This document shows positions 1 through 8,998 of a stretch of DNA of 64,000 bases, one piece after another; within the stretch, counting starts at the first letter, position 1, and every line of letters begins with the position of its first letter. A program made the translations under genes and the position numbers. This stretch comes from Bacillus ndiopicus (lineage in GTDB: Bacteria; Bacillota; Bacilli; Bacillales_A; Planococcaceae). A model generated the notes under the pieces. It worked only from the letters and a program-made list of their open reading frames with translations, was not told where the DNA came from and ran no database searches. The DNA is taken from NCBI RefSeq assembly GCF_000612805.1, contig NZ_HG964406.1, positions 1 through 64,000 on the forward strand. The letters are read 5' to 3'.

Positions 1-80
1 TCAAGGTTCATTTTGTTGTCGCAACCGTTTTTCAGCGGCGACTTTTATACTATAACTTATCCTTAACTCGTTGTCAACAA
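1..80 (-). promoter_or_regulatory. Strong sigma-A promoter and leader, probably of an rRNA operon lying left of the window
   Basis: Read on the minus strand there is a perfect -35 (TTGACA, at 77-72), a 17-base spacer and a -10 TATAGT (54-49). The transcribed sequence then runs to the window edge and ends in ATGAACCTTGA, which resembles the conserved leader just before 16S rRNA in Bacillales. No start codon with a ribosome site follows. The promoter is seen directly; the rRNA assignment is inference because the gene lies outside the window. Confidence 0.6.
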
Positions 81-148
81 AAAGTTTTTATTTTGTTTTT
101 CTTACTTCGTTGTCGTTAAGGACAAGTAATAATATATACCATATAAAA

Positions 149-1054
149 CTATAAATCAATAGTTTTCTTAAAAAAACTTTTTATTTTTTTAAAATCCACT
201 ACAAACAGCAGTATTCCAGCAAGTACAACAATACCTCCAACAACTTGAGTTACTATTAAATACTCCTTAAAAACGAAATAAGCTAATATAGCAGCGCCAA
301 TTGGCTCAAATAAAATAGCAATTGATAATACATTTGTACTGACAAACTTTAATGACCAATTAAATAAAGTATGCCCTAGCAAATTTGGTATGATGGCAAG
401 CAGTATAAACCAAACCCATTCCATTCCAGGATACGGACCAAACGATTCCCCTTTTAATAATACGTAGAAGAAAAGACAAACGGTACTGCTCATATAAACA
501 ACCATTGTATATGTGACAAGTGAAATTCTTTTTCGAACATCTTGCCCAAATAATAAGTATCCTGTTACTAGCGCACAAGCAATTAATGCCAAAACATCTC
601 CATATAAAGCTGTACCACTAATTTGAAAATCACCCCAACTAATTAGAACGCTTCCTATAATAGCGATTGTTGCAGCGACAATTGTTTTCAACGAAATTTT
701 TTCACCAAAGAAAAAGTAAGTCCCGACAAAAGCAAATAGCGGTTGCATCGTAACAAGAACTGTGGAACTAGCTACGGATGTGTAATTTAATGACTCGAAC
801 CATAAAATAAAATGAAAAGCTAAAAAGACACCTGCTATACACGAAAATAGCCAATCCTTTTTTGATAATAACTTTATTTCCCCCGTATACTTCCACAAAA
901 AAACTGGGAGCATAAGCACAACTGAAAACAGCATACGATAAAATGCGATAACTCCCGCGTCAGCACTTGCCAATTTTACTAGGATTGCTGATAACGATAC
1001 TGAAATAACACCAATAATAATTGGGATATAAGGATTAATAATAGGTTTATTCAT
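149..1054 (-). CDS. EamA/DMT-family membrane transporter
   Basis: This is a 301-residue protein with about ten hydrophobic segments arranged as two EamA repeats, the usual layout of the drug/metabolite transporter superfamily. These inner-membrane proteins export metabolites, amino acids or drugs, but the substrate cannot be read from sequence. An upstream reading extension of 14 residues exists, but the ATG at 1054 is preferred because GTGAGGA lies just upstream and the hydrophobic region then begins almost at once. It is the first gene leftward of the MgtC gene and is transcribed divergently from it. The C-terminus is lysine-rich, as expected for a cytoplasmic tail. Confidence 0.85.
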   Translation of the reverse strand: MNKPIINPYIPIIIGVISVSLSAILVKLASADAGVIAFYRMLFSVVLMLPVFLWKYTGEIKLLSKKDWLFSCIAGVFLAFHFILWFESLNYTSVASSTVLVTMQPLFAFVGTYFFFGEKISLKTIVAATIAIIGSVLISWGDFQISGTALYGDVLALIACALVTGYLLFGQDVRKRISLVTYTMVVYMSSTVCLFFYVLLKGESFGPYPGMEWVWFILLAIIPNLLGHTLFNWSLKFVSTNVLSIAILFEPIGAAILAYFVFKEYLIVTQVVGGIVVLAGILLFVVDFKKIKSFFKKTIDL

Positions 1055-1156
1055 TGCTGTGATCCTCACTAAAATTTTTCTTGTACATCCATTCATTTTA
1101 CAGTAATATAACGCATTATCAATAGACGATTTTTATTTAAAAAAGGAGGAGAACTC

Positions 1157-1876
1157 TTGTCACCCATTCTCACTGAAACCTTTTCAATGGAAGTCTTAAT
1201 TAAGTTAGCAATTGCTGCTGGCTTAAGTTTAATTATCGGGATTGAAAGGGAATTGAAAAAGAAGCCGGTTGGATTAAAAACAAGTTTAGTTATTGCAACG
1301 TTTAGTTGTTTACTGACCATTATTTCAATCGAAACTGCTTATATGACACCCGCTCGAAACGATATTAATATTACGATGGATCCTCTGCGTCTAGCTGCAC
1401 AAGTCGTAAGTGGAATTGGTTTTCTTGGAGCTGGGGTAATTTTACGCAAAGGAAATGATAGTATTACAGGGCTGACTACCGCTGCAATGATTTGGGGAGC
1501 AGCAGGAATTGGTATCGCTGTGGGAGCAGGGTTTTATGCCGAAGCTTTTATGACTGTTGTAGTGGTGGTTATAGGTATTGAGCTACTTGCGCCATTTTTA
1601 AATAAAATTGGTCCTAAACGTTTGCGATCACGAGAATTTTCATTAAAAGTACAAATGAAGGACCATGAAGATATCTCACTGTTACTTACTTACATGAAGC
1701 AGCATGAAATGTACGTTGAAAATATCCGTATAAGTGATACGCTAGTAGCAAATGATACAACTGAACACGAAGTAACAATTCGCTTTACTTCTATTGAACA
1801 AAATCCATTATTACTATATAAGGATTTGCATACTCGACACTATATAGAAAAAATTGAAATTGAACTATTATCTTGA
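1157..1876 (+). CDS. MgtC/SapB-family membrane protein
   Basis: This 239-residue protein has four or five N-terminal membrane segments carrying the MgtC signature GIGFLGAGVI near residues 90-100, followed by a C-terminal cytoplasmic domain of about 80 residues resembling an ACT fold. MgtC-family proteins are linked to magnesium limitation and membrane energetics, and do not themselves carry bulk magnesium. The start is a TTG preceded by AAAAGGAGGA at ideal spacing. It ends 19 bases before the start of the cation diffusion facilitator gene, so the two are probably co-transcribed and both concern metal or ion homeostasis. Confidence 0.85.
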   Translation: MSPILTETFSMEVLIKLAIAAGLSLIIGIERELKKKPVGLKTSLVIATFSCLLTIISIETAYMTPARNDINITMDPLRLAAQVVSGIGFLGAGVILRKGNDSITGLTTAAMIWGAAGIGIAVGAGFYAEAFMTVVVVVIGIELLAPFLNKIGPKRLRSREFSLKVQMKDHEDISLLLTYMKQHEMYVENIRISDTLVANDTTEHEVTIRFTSIEQNPLLLYKDLHTRHYIEKIEIELLS

Positions 1877-1895
1877 TTATTCAAAGGAGACTTTT

Positions 1896-2885
1896 ATGCG
1901 AGAATTTTTCACACTACTTAAAGATGGTAACAAACCTTCCTTGCTTGCCGCATTTGTTAATGCTTTTTTAGGAATTATTAAAGGAGTTGCTTTTGCCTTA
2001 ACTGGAAATGTTGCAATGTTTGCAGAAATGATGCACTCTTTGGGGGATGCCGCTAACCAACTGTTCGTTTTTATCGGGTCTGCTTTATCAAAAAAGGCTC
2101 CAACACCACAATTTCCGAATGGTTTTGGACGTCTGATTAATTTAGTTTGTCTAGGTGCAGTCATAATCGTAGGTATACTTTCTTATGAAACGGTAAAAGA
2201 AGGCTGGCATCATTTCGTATCCCCAGCTACAGAGTCGAATGGGATGTTAATCGCACTTAGTGTATTAGCAATCGGACTAATAATGGAATTAAGCGTTTTG
2301 CATAAAGCTGCTAAAGAAGTGCTCCATGAAGCAGGCGTCGAGGATGGTGGATTTAGCTCTATTCCAAAATCGGTGCGATATTTAAAACGTGCAAAACCTG
2401 CTACGAAGCTTGTGTGGATGGAGGATTTAGTAGCTACTAGCGGTAACCTACTTGCATTTAGTGCTATTTTAATCGCTCACTTTACAGGCTTTTATCGACT
2501 TGAAGGACTTGTTTCAATGGTCATTGGTCTTATGATGTTTTACGTAGTTGGTCGCGTGTTTTTAGATAATGCGAGAGGTGCTATTGGAGAAACGGATCAA
2601 GAAATGCTTAACCATATTGCCCACTTAGTTATGGAAGAGCCAAATGTAAAAGATATCGTTCGTTTAGAGGTTATTAAAGAAGGGGAATTTTTACATGTTG
2701 AGCTTGTTGCAGAGGCAGATCCAAAACTTTCTCTTGCTTATTTGGATGATGTGCGAGATTATTTAACACACCTTATTTTAAGTCAAAAAGGTGTTACTGA
2801 AGTAGTAATTCTATTCGATGAAGATGATGGTCAACTCAATTGGCAGCACGTGGGCGAAAAGCCTGTTCAAAATCCTTCAGAATAA
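1896..2885 (+). CDS. Cation diffusion facilitator (CDF) family transporter
   Basis: This 329-residue inner-membrane protein has about six membrane segments and a cytoplasmic C-terminal domain (about residues 230-310), the CDF layout. The metal-site motif HSLGDAANQ lies in the second helix. The second site (EDLVATSGN) has Glu in place of the more usual His, so the metal may be other than zinc. The ATG at 1896 follows AAAGGAGA and is preferred over an in-frame upstream start at 1854 that would overlap mgtC. A strong terminator follows, so the mgtC-CDF pair forms one unit. Confidence 0.85.
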   Translation: MREFFTLLKDGNKPSLLAAFVNAFLGIIKGVAFALTGNVAMFAEMMHSLGDAANQLFVFIGSALSKKAPTPQFPNGFGRLINLVCLGAVIIVGILSYETVKEGWHHFVSPATESNGMLIALSVLAIGLIMELSVLHKAAKEVLHEAGVEDGGFSSIPKSVRYLKRAKPATKLVWMEDLVATSGNLLAFSAILIAHFTGFYRLEGLVSMVIGLMMFYVVGRVFLDNARGAIGETDQEMLNHIAHLVMEEPNVKDIVRLEVIKEGEFLHVELVAEADPKLSLAYLDDVRDYLTHLILSQKGVTEVVILFDEDDGQLNWQHVGEKPVQNPSE

Positions 2886-2905
2886 ACATTTCAAATCATA
2901 AAAAT

Positions 2906-2943
2906 GGACTAGAAAGTTTATAAACCTTCTAGTCCGTTTTTTT
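2906..2943 (+). terminator. Rho-independent terminator after the CDF gene
   Basis: GGACTAGAAAG and its near-complement CTTCTAGTCC form a stem followed by a run of T. It lies between two convergent genes and may also serve the alcohol dehydrogenase on the minus strand. Confidence 0.85.
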
Positions 2944-4105
2944 ATAGTGCGTTTTCTAAAATTGTACGTACATCTTCTGCTTGAAGCTTTTTAAAATTAC
3001 CGAATGGACCGTTACACATTGTATGTTCAATTATTTTATCAAAATGAGTTTGATCAATATCATAGTCTGCCAATCGACTCGGTGCACCTAATGAAGTCCA
3101 AAATGCCGATAAGCGATCTATACCTTCATACGCTATTTGCTCAACTGACTTTCCATCTGCTTCTACATCAAAGACACGAACCGCCAGTCCAGCAAAGCGC
3201 TCTGGATTTTCTGTTACTGCGTGTCGCATCCAATGTGGCTGAATAATAGCTAAGCCTCCAGCGTGTGGAATATCATACACCGCCGATACAGCATGCTCAA
3301 TATCATGTGAAGCCCAATCTCCACGTGAGCCCATCGATAAGAAGGTATTTAAACCAACTGTTCCAGCTAATAAAATCGTTTCACGTAGTGCGATATTCTC
3401 TAAATCTTCCACTAATTTTGGGGCTGCCTCCATAATAGCACGCAATACCCCTTCACACATACCATCTGTAACTGGTGTATTCGTAGCATTATGGAAATAT
3501 TGTTCGAATATATGCGACATCATATCAACTATTCCATACACTGTATGATTTCTTGGAACAGTCACCGTATATTTAGGATTTAAAATCGAAAATTTTGGGA
3601 ATACTGCTGGGCTGCCCCACCCGAATTTTTCTTCCGTCTCCATATTTGTAATAACAGAGCCTGCATTCATCTCAGAGCCTGTCGCAGCTAAAGTTAAAAC
3701 AACACCTAATGGTAATGCTTCTTTAGCAAAAGCTTTTTTAATAACAAAATCCCAAGCGTCTCCATCATATTTAGCGGCTGCAACAATTAGCTTTGAACAA
3801 TCAATGACTGATCCCCCACCAACAGCTATGACAAGGTCAATCCCCTCAGATTTACAAATTTCTGCACCGAGACGAGCCGTTTCAACACGTGGATTTGGCT
3901 CGACACCAGCTAATTCAAATACCTGTTTGTTCGCTTGTTTCAAGATAGCTAGCACATCATCATAGACACCATTGCTTTTAATGCTACCTCCACCGTATAC
4001 AACAAGCACTTTATCACCATATTTCGCAAGTTCCTGTGGCAATTTTTCTATTGCATCTGTTCCAAAATGAAGCGTTACAGGGTTATAAAATGTAAATGGA
4101 TTCAT
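2942..4105 (-). CDS. Iron-containing alcohol dehydrogenase (butanol dehydrogenase type, YugJ/YugK-like)
   Basis: This 387-residue cytoplasmic group III alcohol dehydrogenase reduces aldehydes with NAD(P)H. The N-terminal Rossmann-like half carries [10 protein letters not shown] (residues 96-105) for the cofactor. The C-terminal helical half carries the divalent-metal ligands in DMMSH and in the paired histidines of SHDIEH and IPHAGG. Full length for the family. The ATG at 4105 follows GGAGAGG. Upstream is a spaced 10-base inverted repeat (4124-4160) that could be its operator. Close relatives in B. subtilis are yugJ and yugK; I cannot say which is the orthologue. Confidence 0.88.
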   Translation of the reverse strand: MNPFTFYNPVTLHFGTDAIEKLPQELAKYGDKVLVVYGGGSIKSNGVYDDVLAILKQANKQVFELAGVEPNPRVETARLGAEICKSEGIDLVIAVGGGSVIDCSKLIVAAAKYDGDAWDFVIKKAFAKEALPLGVVLTLAATGSEMNAGSVITNMETEEKFGWGSPAVFPKFSILNPKYTVTVPRNHTVYGIVDMMSHIFEQYFHNATNTPVTDGMCEGVLRAIMEAAPKLVEDLENIALRETILLAGTVGLNTFLSMGSRGDWASHDIEHAVSAVYDIPHAGGLAIIQPHWMRHAVTENPERFAGLAVRVFDVEADGKSVEQIAYEGIDRLSAFWTSLGAPSRLADYDIDQTHFDKIIEHTMCNGPFGNFKKLQAEDVRTILENAL

Positions 4106-4123
4106 AATTCCTCTCCTTTCAAG

Positions 4124-4160
4124 GCTATTTTCATTTTCTCACGTTTAACCTGAAAATAGC
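4124..4160. repeat. Spaced inverted repeat upstream of the alcohol dehydrogenase
   Basis: Perfect 10-base arms, GCTATTTTCA and TGAAAATAGC, are separated by 17 bases just upstream of the ribosome site. There is no T run, so it is more likely a regulator site than a terminator. Confidence 0.4.
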
Positions 4161-4229
4161 AAATTAAGAATATGCGAACTACTCGCCACTTAGCTAAAGT
4201 TTGAAGTGTGTGACTTTTGACGAATTAAG

Positions 4230-4898
4230 TCAAATATCCTTAATTTGATCTGTAATCATAAAGGTAATTAAGAAGTCTTCGTTTAAAGAAATCTTTATAC
4301 CTCTACGGCGATAATTAACTTCCGAAAACTTTAATGTAACAATACGATTTGCTAATGCGTATTCCTGATTATTGGCTAAAGGGAGGCCATTTACATGGCA
4401 GCCTAAAATAAAGCGTCCATTTATAGAATGATTTAGCACATTTGGATGTAATGATTGATAATGCACCTCTTCAATTAAATCACCCTCACCGATTTTCCCT
4501 TCTGAAATTAAATAATTTTTCAACGCTCCCTTTAAATCAACTGCAATTGCAGTCGCATCTAATATTCTCTTAAAATATACGGGAATTATTTTTTTATTTT
4601 TTAAACAAGGTGTTACCTCCGTAACAATATCCCCCGAATTAAGCACAGTAAGTTTAATAAAAGCTTTGTCGCTCCAATCTGTAAGCGTTATAATTGTTTC
4701 TCCTGGACGTAAGCTTTTTAAATAAATTTTATTATCTACAATGTAGCTAGCTGCAACACTTTGGTCTTGCACTTTTAATGTAGTTGCTCGAATGCCTAAT
4801 ACATCTACATCATTCGACAACCCAATTAATTTACTATTAAAATAACTTGATATGTTTTCAATATGAATAGTTCGTTCTTGTAATAAATTTTTCAGCAT
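4230..4898 (-). CDS. Unknown protein with an Ig-like (Big_2-like) segment and no signal peptide
   Basis: I do not recognise this 222-residue protein. Residues about 35-90 resemble a bacterial Ig-like group 2 fold, with a core LRPGETIITLTD where such domains usually read GxATITVT. The rest is mixed alpha/beta with NYLISEGKIGEGDL and NGRFILGCHVNGLPLANN. There is no signal peptide, membrane segment or cell-wall anchor, so it appears cytoplasmic, which is odd for an Ig-like module. The ATG at 4898 is chosen because GGGGGGAAT precedes it; a 20-residue upstream extension lacks such a site. It stands alone between two terminators. Confidence 0.6.
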   Translation of the reverse strand: MLKNLLQERTIHIENISSYFNSKLIGLSNDVDVLGIRATTLKVQDQSVAASYIVDNKIYLKSLRPGETIITLTDWSDKAFIKLTVLNSGDIVTEVTPCLKNKKIIPVYFKRILDATAIAVDLKGALKNYLISEGKIGEGDLIEEVHYQSLHPNVLNHSINGRFILGCHVNGLPLANNQEYALANRIVTLKFSEVNYRRRGIKISLNEDFLITFMITDQIKDI

Positions 4899-5037
4899 TT
4901 TTATTCCCCCCACATTTTTATCTAGTTTAAAAAATTTAGCTATACAAAAACTGAACAAAATTCAACAAAATTCGCATTTCTTCATCAAAAACACGAAATG
5001 ATTCTATGTTTGTAACAAATAATAGAATTATGCATAC

Positions 5038-5075
5038 AAAAAGAAGCTTACCAGCTGCTGGTGTAGCTCCTTTTT
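5038..5075 (-). terminator. Terminator after the small membrane protein gene
   Basis: An interrupted inverted repeat, with AGCTTACCAGC facing GCTGGTGTAGCT, is flanked by A and T runs on either side. It can therefore end transcription of the minus-strand gene at 5140-5304. Confidence 0.6.
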
Positions 5076-5139
5076 CTTATTATTTCCGCTAATTATATTA
5101 ATGACATTTAGATTATATGTATTTTTGCATCCTTACAGT

Positions 5140-5304
5140 TTAATTTTTCTTTCTTTTTGAATGTGATGGATTTGATTTTATGAGTATTTCTAAACGTTGT
5201 AATATTAATTGCTTCTTTTCCCTTTGCTTCCTTTTCAGCTTTTGCTTCTGCCAAACTAATAGCCCTATTACAAAAGCGATACATAAACTAACAATAATCG
5301 CCAT
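5140..5304 (-). CDS. Small membrane-anchored basic protein, unknown function
   Basis: This is a predicted 54-residue protein with one N-terminal membrane helix (MAIIVSLCIAFVIGLLV) and a very basic, probably coiled cytoplasmic tail rich in Lys, Arg and Gln. The ATG at 5304 has AAGG and AGGG upstream; a longer 74-residue reading has no better site. It is followed by a terminator, which supports a real transcript. An antisense reading of 64 residues covers the same bases but is rejected. I do not recognise a family. Confidence 0.5.
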   Translation of the reverse strand: MAIIVSLCIAFVIGLLVWQKQKLKRKQREKKQLILQRLEILIKSNPSHSKRKKN

Positions 5305-5560
5305 AGTCAAAACCCTTTTTTCCTTAATGATACTAACTCCGACTAGACAAAAACTAAACAGCATGATGCTATAAGGAAGGAGAGTTTACGAAAAATTGAA
5401 AATATAGAATTTGGAAAAGCTAGATGAATTAGCTTTTTCATTATGGTTTTGGCTCATTTAACTACTGGTAATCAGATTTCACTTAACTTATACAGAAAAT
5501 ATTCTACTATCCGCATTCAAACATTTATTAAGTAAAATATAGTTAATCAAACTTCAAAAA

Positions 5561-5600
5561 GCGCATGAAATCAAGTTTAGAAAATCTTGATTTCATGCGC
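5561..5600 (-). terminator. Terminator of the glutamate dehydrogenase gene
   Basis: Perfect 15-base arms, GCGCATGAAATCAAG and its complement, surround a 10-base loop. On the minus strand the stem is followed by five T, as expected 28 bases after the stop codon. Confidence 0.9.
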
Positions 5601-5628
5601 TTTATTTTACAATGTTATGTCTAGCTTA

Positions 5629-6873
5629 TTACACCCAACCACGGAAACGAGATGCTTCAGCAGTGCGGCGAACACCTACCATATACGCAGCTAAACGCAT
5701 GTTAATATTGCGGTTTGTTGCAGTTGTGTAGACGTTTTCGAATGCTTCTACCATTTTTTGAATTAATCTTTCACGCACTTCTTCTTCTGTCCAGTAGTAA
5801 CCTTGATTGTTTTGTACCCACTCGAAGTAAGATACTGTTACACCGCCAGCAGATGCTAATACATCTGGCACTAAAAGAATGCCGCGCTCTGTTAAAATTT
5901 TCGTTGCTTCTGCTGTCGTTGGTCCGTTTGCAGCTTCTACAACAATGTTTGCTTTAATGTTATGTGCGTTTTCAGCAGTAATTTGGTTTTCGATTGCTGC
6001 TGGAACTAAAATATCACAATCTAATTCTAGTAGCTCTTTATTTGAAATTGTATTTTCAAATAAAGTTGTTACAGTACCGAACGAATCGCGGCGGTCTAAT
6101 AAATAGTCGATATCTAAACCGTTTGGATCGTGTAATGCACCATAAGCATCAGAAATACCGATCACTTTTGCACCTAAATCACTCATAAATTTCGCTAAGA
6201 AACTTCCTGCATTACCGAAGCCTTGGATTACTACGCGAGCACCCTCAATATCGATACCACGTTTTTTCGCTGCTTCTTTAATAACAATTGTTACACCTTC
6301 AGCTGTTGCACGGTCGCGCCCTTGTGAGCCACCAAGTACAAGCGGTTTACCAGTGATGAAGCCTGGTGAGTTAAATTCATCCATGCGGCTATACTCGTCC
6401 ATCATCCATGCCATAATTTGAGCGTTTGTAAATACGTCTGGCGCTGGAATGTCTTTTGTTGGTCCAACGATTTGACTTACAGCACGTACGTAGCCACGGC
6501 TTAAGCGTTCAACTTCGCCCATAGACATTTGACGTGGGTCACAAATAACGCCACCTTTTCCTCCACCATATGGTAAATCTACAATTCCACATTTCAATGT
6601 CATCCACATTGAAAGCGCTTTAACTTCTTCGTCAGTAACAGCTGGGTGGAAACGAACCCCACCTTTTGTTGGTCCTACTGCGTCATTATGTTGCGCACGG
6701 TAACCAGTGAATACTTTTGTTGTACCATCATCCATTTTAACTGGAATGCGTACTTCTAACATGCGAAGTGGTTCTTTTAGCAATTCATACATCGCTTCAT
6801 CGTAACCAAGTTTTTGTAACGCTTCTTGAATGACATCTTGTGTTGATGTAAATAGGTTTAAATTTTCAGCCAT
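5629..6873 (-). CDS. gudB: NAD-dependent glutamate dehydrogenase (GudB/RocG type)
   Basis: This 414-residue cytoplasmic enzyme deaminates glutamate to 2-oxoglutarate and ammonium, using NAD+. It carries GPTKGGVRF (67-75), the catalytic-lysine motif PYGGGKGG (101-108), the catalytic Asp in PAPDVFT (about 146) and the dinucleotide loop GFGNAGS (218-224). The stretch around EEVKALSMWM has no short tandem duplication of the kind that silences gudB in laboratory B. subtilis 168, so it should be active. The ATG follows AGAGGCGA. It sits downstream of rocA on the same strand with a repeat element between them, and together they would feed arginine/proline carbon into the citric acid cycle. rocG is the alternative name. 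Confidence 0.93.
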   Translation of the reverse strand: MAENLNLFTSTQDVIQEALQKLGYDEAMYELLKEPLRMLEVRIPVKMDDGTTKVFTGYRAQHNDAVGPTKGGVRFHPAVTDEEVKALSMWMTLKCGIVDLPYGGGKGGVICDPRQMSMGEVERLSRGYVRAVSQIVGPTKDIPAPDVFTNAQIMAWMMDEYSRMDEFNSPGFITGKPLVLGGSQGRDRATAEGVTIVIKEAAKKRGIDIEGARVVIQGFGNAGSFLAKFMSDLGAKVIGISDAYGALHDPNGLDIDYLLDRRDSFGTVTTLFENTISNKELLELDCDILVPAAIENQITAENAHNIKANIVVEAANGPTTAEATKILTERGILLVPDVLASAGGVTVSYFEWVQNNQGYYWTEEEVRERLIQKMVEAFENVYTTATNRNINMRLAAYMVGVRRTAEASRFRGWV

Positions 6874-6922
6874 TATTAATTCGCCTCTTTAACATTTTTA
6901 ATTGTTTTTTGATATCGCCCAT

Positions 6923-6931
6923 ATTGTAACA
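6923..6931 (-). promoter_or_regulatory. Possible extended -10 promoter of gudB
   Basis: On the minus strand TGTTACAAT gives an extended -10 (TG, one base, TACAAT) about 50 bases before the gudB start. No good -35 is visible, as is common with extended -10 promoters. Confidence 0.35.
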
Positions 6932-7095
6932 TATCTCAACATAAATTTGTTTATAAAATTGTCACATTTTAAATATTTTTCAGCAATTTTTACATATTTG
7001 CATACATGACATATGAATTTTACGTAAAATTAACTAATTCATTGCAAAACTTACAACATGCATTGTAAGTATCCTGCTTTTTACGCACATAAAAC

Positions 7096-7122
7096 AGCGA
7101 GCACACTACTTGTCCGCCCGCT
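7096..7122. terminator. Weak hairpin terminator between gudB and rocA
   Basis: AGCGAGC pairs with GCCCGCT (one G-U pair in the minus-strand RNA) around a 13-base loop. A seven-T run follows on the plus strand, and GTTTTAT on the minus strand. It may end the rocA transcript. Confidence 0.45.
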
Positions 7123-7129
7123 ATTTTTT

Positions 7130-7300
7130 TGTTGCCTCAACCAAAGACCTCCACCTTTATAAGGTACGGGATACAGGCTTATTTAGCATTTGATTCAGCG
7201 AATGTTTGCACACTCGCTGAATCAAGATAGTACCCCATCACATTTTTCGAACTCACTCGAAAAAAATCTGGACTAAAGTTAGTTGAGGTGTGATTGATTA
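7130..7300 (-). repeat. Dispersed repeat element, copy A (shortened)
   Basis: Read on the minus strand, the 5' box begins at the rocA stop codon (ATCACACCTCAACTAACTTT, then AGTCCAGA and a T run with CGAG). The variable hairpin (7190-7225) and a CCACCT/AGGTGG hairpin remnant follow. Compared with copies C and D the middle and the 3' module are missing. Together with 7080-7130 it fills most of the 424-base gap between gudB and rocA; the remainder is AT-rich gudB upstream DNA. Confidence 0.75.
7190..7225. repeat. 16-bp stem hairpin inside repeat copy A
   Basis: Arms TTGATTCAGCGAATGT and ACACTCGCTGAATCAA pair with one mismatch around the loop TTGC. This is the counterpart of the variable hairpin in copy D. 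Confidence 0.85.
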
Positions 7301-8842
7301 AAGCATTTCTGAAGTTGTTTTAGCTTGCATGTGTAATTGTAAGTAGTCTGGACCACCAGCTTTAGAGTCTGTTCCTGACATGTTGAAACCACCGAATGGT
7401 TGGTAACCTACAATCGCACCTGTACAGCCACGGTTGAAGTATAGGTTTCCTACATGGAAGTCTTCACGTGCTTTTTCTAAGTTAAGGCGGTTATTTGTAA
7501 TAACTGCACCAGTTAAACCGTATTCTGTGTCGTTTGCAATCTCAATTGCTTGATCGAAATCTTTTGCTTTTGCAATCGCTACAACTGGTCCAAAGATTTC
7601 TTCTTTCATGATACGTGCAGATGGATCTACGTCTGCAAATACAGTTGGATTTACAAAGTAACCAACAGAATCATCTGCAGTACCACCAGCAACTAGACGG
7701 CCTTCGCCTTTACCGATTTCAATGTACTCTGTAATTTTGTTAAATGCAGCTTGGTCAATTACTGTTGCCATGAAGTTTGTTGGATCAGCTGGGTCACCGA
7801 TAGTTAAAGCTTTTGTAAGCTCTTCTACACGATTAACAACTTGATCGTATACATCTTCAACGATTACTGCACGTGAACATGCTGAACATTTTTGACCAGA
7901 GAAACCAAACGCTGATTTCACGATTGATTGTGCTGCTAATTCAAGATCTGCCTCTTTATCAACAACGATTGTATCTTTACCGCCCATTTCTGCGATAACA
8001 CGTTTAATCCAAATTTGTCCATCATTTAAAACAGAAGCACGTTGGTTGATACGTAAACCAACATCACGTGAACCTGTGAAGCTGATGAAGCGTGTACGTG
8101 GGTGATCAACTAAATAGTCACCTACTTCTGCGCCGCTACCTGGTACGTAGTTCACTACGCCTGCTGGTAAACCTGCTTCTTCTAATACTTCGATAAATTT
8201 GTAAGCTACAACTGGAGTTGTTGAAGCTGGTTTTAATAATACTGTGTTCCCTGTAACAACTGCTGCTACTGTTGTACCAGCCATAATTGCGAATGGGAAG
8301 TTCCATGGAGAAATAACAATACCAACACCTAATGGAATGTAGTCGTAACGGTTATATTCACCTGGACGGCTTTCTACTGGTTGACCGTTTTTAATGCGTA
8401 GCATTTGACGTCCGTAATATTCTAAGAAGTCGATTGCTTCAGCAGTATCTGCATCTGCTTCATTCCATGGCTTACCAGCTTCTTTTGTTAATAAAGCTGA
8501 GAATTCAAATTTACGGCGACGGATAATCGCTGCTGCTTTGAATAATACGTCTGCACGAATAGCAGGATCTACTTTTTTCCATGTGTTGAATGTTTCATCT
8601 GCAATTTGCATTGCCTTTTCTGCAAGTTCACGTGAAGCTTTCGATACGCTACCAATCACTTCTGTTTTCTTAGCTGGATTGTAAGAAACGATTTTGTCTT
8701 CAGTTGTGATGCGCTCGCCACCGATAATTAACGGATAGTCTTGACCTAAATAGCTCTCAACTAATTTTAAGCCCGCTAAATATGCATCTTTGTTTTCTTG
8801 TTGTGTAAAATCAGTGAATGGTTCGTGTTTATATGGAATCAT
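7298..8842 (-). CDS. rocA: 1-pyrroline-5-carboxylate dehydrogenase (L-glutamate gamma-semialdehyde dehydrogenase)
   Basis: This 514-residue aldehyde dehydrogenase oxidises 1-pyrroline-5-carboxylate to glutamate with NAD+, the last step of proline and arginine/ornithine breakdown. It is full length for RocA. Visible motifs are SPWNFPFAI (about 178-186), the general-base Glu in EMGGKD (about 285-290) and the nucleophile Cys319 in [10 protein letters not shown]. The ATG follows AGGAGG at good spacing. It is divergent from a rocR-like regulator across 156 bases containing a perfect palindrome, and upstream of gudB, which consumes its product. Confidence 0.95.
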   Translation of the reverse strand: MIPYKHEPFTDFTQQENKDAYLAGLKLVESYLGQDYPLIIGGERITTEDKIVSYNPAKKTEVIGSVSKASRELAEKAMQIADETFNTWKKVDPAIRADVLFKAAAIIRRRKFEFSALLTKEAGKPWNEADADTAEAIDFLEYYGRQMLRIKNGQPVESRPGEYNRYDYIPLGVGIVISPWNFPFAIMAGTTVAAVVTGNTVLLKPASTTPVVAYKFIEVLEEAGLPAGVVNYVPGSGAEVGDYLVDHPRTRFISFTGSRDVGLRINQRASVLNDGQIWIKRVIAEMGGKDTIVVDKEADLELAAQSIVKSAFGFSGQKCSACSRAVIVEDVYDQVVNRVEELTKALTIGDPADPTNFMATVIDQAAFNKITEYIEIGKGEGRLVAGGTADDSVGYFVNPTVFADVDPSARIMKEEIFGPVVAIAKAKDFDQAIEIANDTEYGLTGAVITNNRLNLEKAREDFHVGNLYFNRGCTGAIVGYQPFGGFNMSGTDSKAGGPDYLQLHMQAKTTSEML

Positions 8843-8885
8843 GAAAAATCCTCCTAAGTAATTTTTATAAATGAAATGGAATTTC

Positions 8886-8904
8886 GTGCAAAAAAAATTT
8901 GCAC
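8886..8904. promoter_or_regulatory. Palindrome in the rocA/rocR intergenic region, candidate RocR operator
   Basis: GTGCAAA and TTTGCAC form perfect 7-base arms around five A, 44 bases upstream of the rocA start. A looser TGCAAAA...TTGC pair follows at about 8931-8948. The divergent regulator is the obvious candidate to bind here; that is inference. Confidence 0.45.
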
Positions 8905-8998
8905 TTAATTACACTTTATATTTATAATAATGCAAAAGATTATTGCTTTTTTCAAGTATTATCTTTTAAAAAATTTATGAAAATTTGAGGTGCTTGCA

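Noticed and set aside
8843..8985. Sigma-54 (-12/-24) promoter before rocA
   Set aside because: Candidate TTGCACGAAATTCCAT keeps part of the -24 element but not the -12 GC; no other GG-N10-GC arrangement fits.
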